From positions 1-15,542 of the forward strand of contig LSSN01004313.1 in assembly GCA_001970855.1 (NCBI GenBank): 15,542 nt of DNA, written 5' to 3'. Source of the stretch: Smittium culicis (taxonomy: Eukaryota; Kickxellomycota; Harpellomycetes; Harpellales; Legeriomycetaceae). Both the position numbers and the translations under genes were made by a program. Of this stretch, positions 9,788 through 15,542 are shown in pieces (position 1 is the stretch's first letter; each line of letters begins with the position of its first letter). The notes beneath the pieces were generated by a model. It did no database searches. It was not told the origin of the DNA and saw only the letters and a list, made by a program, of their open reading frames with translations.

Positions 9788-10080
9788 GTACTAATCGTGA
9801 TCTTTAGAGCGAAGATTAATTCATATTATACGATGAGAGGAGAAATATTTAGTCCCACCCACCACACCTATTTTACCTTTGCTTAAAGATTGTAAGGATA
9901 TCGCTTAAGCTTACTTTACAGTTTATTCCATAAAATTTTTTTTCAGTTAATTCCATTTACTTTAATTTTATTGACTTTAGATTTTCGTTTTAGTTTTATC
10001 GAATAAGATCATAAAAATCAAATTTCTGCTATAATCTAATAATATGAATTAATCTTCGCTCTAAAGATCTCGATTAATAC
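9788..10080. repeat. Long inverted repeat next to DIRS 3' end
   Basis: The arms 9788-9829 and 10039-10080 are reverse complements over 42 bases with two mismatches. The core (9799-9829 / 10039-10069) is perfect for 31 bases. Weaker similarity extends outward to about 9772 and 10097. The arms enclose 209 bases that I do not recognise and begin 41 bases after the recombinase stop codon. This could be terminal or internal complementary sequence of the DIRS element, or an independent fold-back (MITE-like) insertion. No clear target-site duplication is visible. Confidence 0.85.
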
Positions 10081-10473
10081 TAAAATAAGTATAAAAAATT
10101 ATCCCTGTTGCTTTTTTTAAATTATGATATAATTTACCTTGTATTGCAAATAAAATTTTTTTTGATAAAATAAATATTATTAATGAGCTTATGTTACTAT
10201 ATAACTTTAAACTCGCCTATCTTTTTTTTTTTTTCAATTAATTATTGACGAATTTATATATTCAAAGATGTATATTTATTTAAAACAACTTTTAGTCAAG
10301 ATTTCTATTATCAATATTTATCATTTTGTTTTAATTATAGGCTTGATTGGGATATATTTAATTCTTGGCTTTTTAGGTAAAGATTTTAATATTGAAATAG
10401 AGAGATAAGAGAGCTAAAAATACCAAATTAAAGGCTTATAATATTTGTAATTATTTTTATTGCGGTAGTTCTA

Positions 10474-10545
10474 ATAAAGCGCAGTAAATTATAAAATAAC
10501 ATAATTTTTCAAGTAATCTAAGCGCTTTATATATAATTTAGATTA
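10474..10545. repeat. Two overlapping inverted repeats
   Basis: ataaagcgc (10474-10482) pairs perfectly with gcgctttat (10522-10530). taatctaa (10514-10521) pairs with ttagatta (10538-10545). The second hairpin loop contains the 3' arm of the first, so the two stems cannot form as a simple nested fold. The GCGC core is unusual in this AT-rich setting. Confidence 0.45.
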
Positions 10546-10568
10546 TCAGAATATTTTTATTTTCCTCG

Positions 10569-10591
10569 AATTAATTAATTAATTAATTAAT
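10569..10591. repeat. AATT tandem microsatellite
   Basis: The tetranucleotide aatt is repeated about five and a half times, bounded by tcg on the left and gcg on the right. Confidence 0.9.
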
Positions 10592-12469
10592 GCGAAAAAT
10601 AGCTATTATTATTTTTCAGGATTTCTTGACAAGACTTATGTTATTCTCTCGATTTAAAATTAAAAATTTTCTTTCACAAACCCTGAATCAAACCTCAGAT
10701 GTAATCAGATCTTACAGAAACTAAATTTACTATTATTGTAGCGAGTATTGGTGATGGTTTTAATTCGTTGAGAAATCAAGTAATTCATTATCAAACATAA
10801 AATCTACAAGATTATAAATTAGGTCTATAAGTGATAACATATATTACGTGCTTTTAAAAACGATAAATCCTGGAATTCTTATAAAGCTATTAATTTGCTA
10901 AGTTTGACCATATAATATGAAATTTTATTATTGATAGATTTTATTAACGTTTTGATTCATCTTTTTTAGTATATTGGATTATATATTTTCCACTTAATTA
11001 GTTTTTTTTTTGGCTAAATTATATAATAGAATGATTAAGTTGAATTTACTATAGGTTATACATAATTTTAAAAATTCTAATTATGTATAGCAAACATAAT
11101 AATCATTTCCATATTTTTTAGAGTTTTACAATTTAAATATATGTTTTATATGATTTTAAATAATATTCATGAGAAATTTGACTATATAGATTTTTAATTT
11201 GCCATTGAAACTATACGTGGGGTTTTTTTACGTATAGATTTAATATTATAAATAATTTCAATTTAAGAAATATTTTCATCATATCCATGCGATAATTCAG
11301 CTTATTGATCCAATTTACTATCGTATTTTAGTGATGTCTTCTTGATTTCTTTTTGATATTCAGGCAAAAAAAATTTTTTTTTAAATTTGCATCCATTTTT
11401 TTTATCATTTGCTTCAAAGGTTTTATTTTAGGCATATATTAGATATTTAAAATTTATTTAATTGTTTTATTAGAGAATAAATATATCGAAATTTATTCCA
11501 GTGAGATTATTTATATACAGTATTTAAGCTTTTATAATTTTTCTAAATAAAAAATTGTAAATATCTTATTTATTTAACTTGAAAATTTTAGTTTTTTGTC
11601 TTAATACAAAATTAGAAAGATATTTGAGATTATAGATAAACATTTAAATTTCTTATAAATTCATCTCATTAATCAGTGAGACCAGAATTAGTTAAGATCA
11701 TATTCTGTCAATATAAAAATATTTAAAAGATTTATTCAGTAAAATTTTATTATTAATTCTATAATTAATTTAAAAAATTAAAGAATATCATTATTATTTT
11801 TCATCAGGTATATAAAAAGCCTTAAATTTATTTTCATTTAATAAAAATGCAGAGTAAAATTTATTATTATATTTTATAATATAATTAATTAAACCACATA
11901 ATTTAATAAAATAAATAGACAGAATTAATATTTCTTTTTGCAAAGAATCTCATGTTAATCTTTATACAAAAAATGTATTAGCTTTCTTTAAACAAAGAAT
12001 AAATAAAAATTTTTCAATTAATGCAAAAATTCAATTTTCAGGAATTGTGATAAATTTTCTTTCAATAATTAGAATAAATTAATCTTACAGTTTCTTAATT
12101 CTCGCAAAATATGTACTATTAAATTATTTGGTTGTTTATCTATAAAATAATTGCAATTATTAATTTATATGTAAAAAGAATATCCCATAGTGAAATAGTT
12201 GAAAATTGCCGGATAAATTTATATTTTTATTTGAAATGTGGTTATTTGGTCTAGAACTAGTATTCTAATCAAGCTTAACCTACTATTTCTCCAAAAAAAA
12301 AAACTATTAACCTTTGCATCATTGATAATAATGTGTGTATTATAAATTTATAGCTTGGATTTATTTTACATTATATTTTATTATAGTGTAAGGGATCAAG
12401 TTAATTTAATTTTAAATAATAATATAAAAATAATAAAAATGTGGGAATTGGAAAGAATAAAAGATTGAA

Positions 12470-12637
12470 AAGCTTAACTTCCAAAAAGTGGGAGGTTAAG
12501 CTTATTTATATGATATAAAAAATGGAATTTGGTTCTGAAACCAAATTCCAGGGGTAATGCAAGTCTAATTATTATTGGACCATTACATATAGTAACCTAA
12601 TTTTCATCTGAAATGCGCGCATTTTTGTAATTAGGTT
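12470..12637. repeat. Cluster of four consecutive hairpins
   Basis: Four stems follow each other within 168 bases. Hairpin 1 pairs aagcttaacttcc (12470-12482) with 12491-12503: 13 pairs, one of them G-T, 8-base loop. Hairpin 2 pairs tggaatttggtt (12523-12534) with 12539-12550: 12 perfect pairs, 4-base loop. Hairpin 3 pairs gtaatg (12554-12559) with 12581-12586, plus an inner stem at 12563-12568/12575-12580 after a 3-base bulge. Hairpin 4 pairs aacctaatt (12594-12602) with 12629-12637 and encloses the palindrome aaatgcgcgcattt (12611-12624). Spacers between them are 19, 3 and 7 bases. This density and the GC content of the stems go beyond chance AT palindromes. It may be a structured RNA or a non-autonomous element end; no known family was recognised. 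Confidence 0.75.
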
Positions 12638-12675
12638 TATTTAAATTTTTCACGAACGATAGACCGTTTTTGACC

Positions 12676-12860
12676 CACAAAATATAGCCAGCAGAGTTCA
12701 AATAAATTACTATAATTCTGTGATTATTTAAATTATTAGCTAGTTGTGTTTTAGCTACAAATAATAAATATAATAATAAATCATAAACGAATCAATAAAT
12801 TTAATTTTCCAAAGTGTATTTGATGGGAAAGGGTTAAATTAGGGTTTGATTTATCTATAG
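12676..12860 (+). repeat. Dispersed repeat copy C
   Basis: This segment shares colinear anchors with copies A and B near the left edge. tagctacaaata (12752-12763), aacgaatcaataa (12786-12798), caaagtgt (12810-12817) and aagggttaa (12829-12837) all recur. The tagct-to-aagggttaa spacing of 77 bases is identical to copy A. The upstream part (atatagccagcag...caaataaatt) resembles copy B near 714-740. It starts about 40 bases after the hairpin cluster, so the two may belong to one element. Confidence 0.5.
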
Positions 12861-12992
12861 CTCTCCTTGTTACGATTGTACCATATTGTAAATTAATTTA
12901 TATATAATGAATGTATATTAACCTAATATTATTAAATATATATTATTTACTTAATAGTACATGGTTTGAATTAAAAACTTCCATTGTTATAT

Positions 12993-13014
12993 TTTTTGAA
13001 TTAAAGTTCAAAAA
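12993..13014. repeat. 8-bp hairpin
   Basis: tttttgaa (12993-13000) pairs with ttcaaaaa (13007-13014) around a 6-base loop. It is largely A/T and could be chance. Confidence 0.4.
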
Positions 13015-13050
13015 TAGATTGTTTGTATTTTATATTTAATAAAAATATAT

Positions 13051-13086
13051 ATTTATTTTAATTATTATATTTATTTTAATTATTAT
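13051..13086. repeat. Tandem duplication, 18 bp x 2
   Basis: The 18-mer atttattttaattattat occurs twice head to tail (13051-13068 and 13069-13086). An AT palindrome (13085-13103) and an 8-bp hairpin follow directly. Confidence 0.85.
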
Positions 13087-13107
13087 ATTTTATCATAAAA
13101 TATAATC

Positions 13108-13133
13108 TTTATAGCTAATTTTTTTGCTATAAA
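13108..13133. repeat. 8-bp hairpin
   Basis: tttatagc (13108-13115) pairs with gctataaa (13126-13133) around a 10-base loop. It may continue the hairpin-rich character of 12470-13240. Confidence 0.4.
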
Positions 13134-13992
13134 AATCTTAGAAAATTATATTAATATCATTTTATGCATTGGTTTATGAGTTTACTTTCCTTTTAATTTC
13201 AATTTTCGATTTTTTTTATATATAAGTTTATATAAACTCGTTTTTGATTTTATTGTATTTTAATCAAGTTTATAAAATGTTTTATTTAACAGCGCTTTAT
13301 TTAAATTCGAGATTAATATTGATAAAATTATATAAAGTTTAAATTTTTTAATTTTTTTTCCGGAATTTGTTTCAATACAATATTTGAGTTTAAAGAATTA
13401 TTGTTATAAAAAATACTAAAAAAAATTAGTAAAATAAGCTATTATTAATCGATATCAACTTGAATAATGCATGAAAAATTGAACATATGAGATTTATAAA
13501 TTATTCTTTCAATATTAATAACTGGTTCTAATATAAATAAAAATTAATTTTTCTCTGATAGTTTTTCTCCCTGCAACGATAAGTGTTATACAGTTACTTT
13601 TATTACTATTCTTTTAGTTAATATATGGATTTAGTTTTAATTATTAGTATTAAATTAATTGTAAAGGCTTATACTGATTTTTTTGGTTAATTTTATTTTT
13701 GATTAAAAATTTCGGTATTTATAGTAAAATAATTAAAGCAATTAAAATAAGACATATGTATTGTCAACTATTGAAATGTTCAATATATACTTATAAGCTA
13801 TAAAGAATATTTTTTTAAGAATATGACATAATCTAAAAGTAAAAATAATGACTTTTATATAAATAATATAAGTAAAAATAAAAATGCTAAATCAATAAAT
13901 TAAATTTCTCTTTAGTTTAGCATTGTATAAAAAAACTCTTTGTAAATCACAAGTTCTCAGATTTGCAAAACAAAAAGAAAAAGCTACATCAC
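13134..13992. other. AT-rich region with no gene
   Basis: I see nothing codable here beyond a 14-base palindrome near 13224-13237 (agtttatataaact) and A/T runs. If the LINE on the minus strand were complete, the rest of its reverse transcriptase should lie in this stretch. No such coding sequence is visible. Confidence 0.6.
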
Positions 13993-14334
13993 TTATATCC
14001 TTGGAGAAATATTTATTTCTTTATATTCCGATAGGTCGCACAACCATGTTTCCTTGTTATGATTTTTCTGTCGGCGGACTATTTCGTATAGAGTGGTAGC
14101 TTGGCCCGCATACTCCTCGAAATTCCGAAATCCGGCTTTTTCATTAACCAATATTTGGTATTTCGCGTCGATTTTGCAGAGTTTGGTTGCCAAAATTTTG
14201 GCCACCAGTTTCGCCAGTGTTGGGATCTTTGATATCCCTCGGTAGTTATCGGGGTCCTTCAGGTCACCTTTTTTAGGTACTGGGACCACTACTGAGGTTT
14301 CAAGGCACTGGGGTATATCCCCAGAGTTATACAT
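13993..14334 (-). pseudogene. LINE reverse transcriptase fragment in shifted frame
   Basis: This continues the preceding polymerase after a frame change; the frame KLINKIINLMYNSGDIPQ picks up directly where the upstream frame goes wrong. It shows VVVPVPKKGDLKDPDNYRGIS, the KKGD...NYRpIS block of LINE polymerases, and NEKAGFR, the counterpart of the QaGFR block. A last block, TWLCDLSEYKEINISPR, sits where family members have the first catalytic Asp followed by KAYDSVPR. Here AYD is lost, and a stop follows at 13993-13995. The palm with the YADD box is absent, so no activity is possible. Confidence 0.8.
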
Positions 14335-14354
14335 TAAATTGATGATTTTATTAA

Positions 14355-15542
14355 TTAATTTTGCAATGACGATGAAGGTGTTGGCTCAGCCATCACTAGT
14401 TTCCATACCTCAGATGGCACACCATCAGCTCCCGGAGCTTTGTTGTTAGGTGTATCTGCAAGTGTCTGACTGATATCAGTCCATAGTATACTGTTATCAC
14501 ACTCTGGGTAATAGTCACAGTCGATCGTGATAAGATATTCCCACTTATCTGCACATCTGCTGTTCCCAGTGGTGTCTTTGGCCAGTTCATCAAAATGATT
14601 TGTCCAGATTTTTATTTTTAAATGTTTTTCAGTTAATAATTTTTTATTTTTATCGTACACTGGTCCATCGGCGATGCTTTGGAACGATTTCCCAGTGTAT
14701 GATTTGATATAACGCCAATAGGATTTCGGATCGTTATTCAGAATCTGATCGGCGATTTTTTTTATACTTTTGGCGTGCTGGGCTTTTCTATCGGCCTTAA
14801 TTGATCGATTTGCACTCGATTTGACATTGATGTATTCGCTAATTGGGCAATTATTCTTCATTAATTTTTTAAATTTTTTTCGTCGCTTTTTTATTTGTTT
14901 GAGGGTGATCTTTGACAGCACTATTTTTATGGTTTTGCCAGATGCATCCAGTGCACAGAGCCGAGCAGTTTGATCCCAAACGATGTCGATTAGGCCAGCG
15001 CAAAGCTCATTTAGGCCCATTTCTGTATCGGCTAGCACTGTAAATCGGTTATGGCTGACAAAATTATTTTCAGCCAATAATAATTTTTTCGCTTTAATTT
15101 TTGATTTTTTTGCCGGTACCTCGAGAGCGTGCAATGTCCACTGCGCTGCGATCGGCATGTGGTCCAAGAGGTCTAAAAACCGGTTCGCTGTACACCAGTT
15201 TAGACGGCTGCTGAGCCCAGCATAGTATATGTGGTCTATCATTCGGCACACAGTACTCTTATTGTACCTCGACCCGGTCGAGTTAGTCACAATTGCATGT
15301 TGGAACCCAGTTCCAAGCTTCAGAGTAAACTTTTTTGACGCCGGGGTATCCATATTGTAGTCCCCCAACAGTATGTGTTTTTTAAATTTTTTATTATATT
15401 TATTATATACGTCCAAAACCTCAGAAATCGCGCGCTTTTTGCGAACTCCAGCGTTTGGGAAGTATACACTTGTGACCAAAAGCTCGAATATATCACCATT
15501 TTTGGTGCGCCCAGAGACTATCCCAGATATCCAAGTTGGCGC
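14355..15542 (-). pseudogene. LINE endonuclease and start of reverse transcriptase (partial)
   Basis: The frame is open from the window edge (15542) to a stop at 14355-14357, giving 395 codons; the true start is outside. The N-terminal part is an exonuclease-endonuclease-phosphatase fold. It has SVYFPNAG, the GDYN box (15354-15365, usually GDFN), an IDHIYY block, and LLDHMPIA, in which DH is the catalytic His-containing SDH counterpart. A Lys-rich linker with PKSYWRYIKS, as in many LINE proteins, leads to NNKAPGADGVPSEVWKLV, the motif that opens LINE reverse transcriptases. The family function is nicking of target DNA to prime reverse transcription. The frame ends in an unrelated tail (TPSSSLQN) because of a frameshift, so this copy is broken. 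Confidence 0.85.

Larger units (their letters stand above)
10098..12469. other. AT-rich intergenic region
   Basis: No gene, RNA gene or transposon protein can be supported on either strand. Contents are homopolymer runs, an AATT tandem tract at 10569-10591 and a pair of overlapping inverted repeats at 10474-10545. Open frames are short and broken. Confidence 0.6.
13993..15542 (-). mobile_element. LINE (non-LTR) retrotransposon relic, truncated at its 3' side
   Basis: On the minus strand an apurinic-type endonuclease domain precedes the start of a reverse transcriptase, the layout of a non-LTR retrotransposon ORF2. The endonuclease reading frame is open to the right window edge, so the 5' part continues outside. 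The polymerase is frameshifted near 14357-14375 and disappears at about 14000, before the YADD-type active site. Base composition is clearly less AT-rich than the sequence to its left. I cannot assign a LINE clade from this fragment. Confidence 0.85.

Noticed and set aside
12523..12567. Helitron 3' end (hairpin followed by CTAA and T)
   Set aside because: The spacing is longer than usual, there is no Rep/helicase and no identified 5' TC end, and short CTAA strings are common in AT-rich DNA.
14770..15225. Plus-strand frames opposite the LINE endonuclease
   Set aside because: They are shadows of a long minus-strand frame with clear endonuclease motifs.

Overview
The window looks like a nuclear contig from a very AT-rich eukaryote, most likely a fungus. 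The one intact gene has nine short, AT-rich GT-AG introns. The noncoding DNA is extremely A+T-rich by eye, and two retrotransposon relics (a DIRS-like element and a LINE) stand out as islands of more balanced base composition. An early-diverging fungal lineage with an AT-rich genome, such as Harpellales, would fit, but the sequence alone does not fix the taxon. I see no bacterial operon, CRISPR array, rRNA gene or convincing tRNA gene.

Layout. 1-1526 is gene-poor DNA with hairpins and two degenerate copies (A, B) of a dispersed repeat. 1527-4140 (+) is a complete ten-exon gene for a 610-residue WDR26/Gid7-type protein (LisH, CTLH, CRA-like region, seven-bladed WD40 propeller). This is the scaffold-type subunit of the GID/CTLH ubiquitin ligase. 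4141-6122 is intergenic with one compact hairpin. 6123-9746 (+) is the decayed body of a DIRS-type tyrosine-recombinase retrotransposon: a Gag-like region, reverse transcriptase with LPFG and YLDD motifs, RNase H and downstream domain, then tyrosine recombinase, all broken by stops and frameshifts. A strong inverted repeat (9788-9829 / 10039-10080) begins 41 bases after its last stop. 10098-12469 is AT-rich with minor repeats. 12470-12637 holds four back-to-back hairpins, followed at 12676-12860 by a third copy (C) of the dispersed repeat and by further small hairpins. 13993-15542 (-) is a LINE relic whose endonuclease frame runs off the right edge. Its reverse transcriptase is frameshifted and then lost at the 3' side.

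The genes do not form a pathway: there is one housekeeping ubiquitin-ligase gene in a repeat-rich neighbourhood. I found no convincing new multi-gene system. The signals most worth following are the tandem hairpin cluster with its adjacent dispersed repeat, the long inverted repeat beside the DIRS relic, and the stop-free, frame-preserving first intron inside the LisH domain of the WDR26-like gene.
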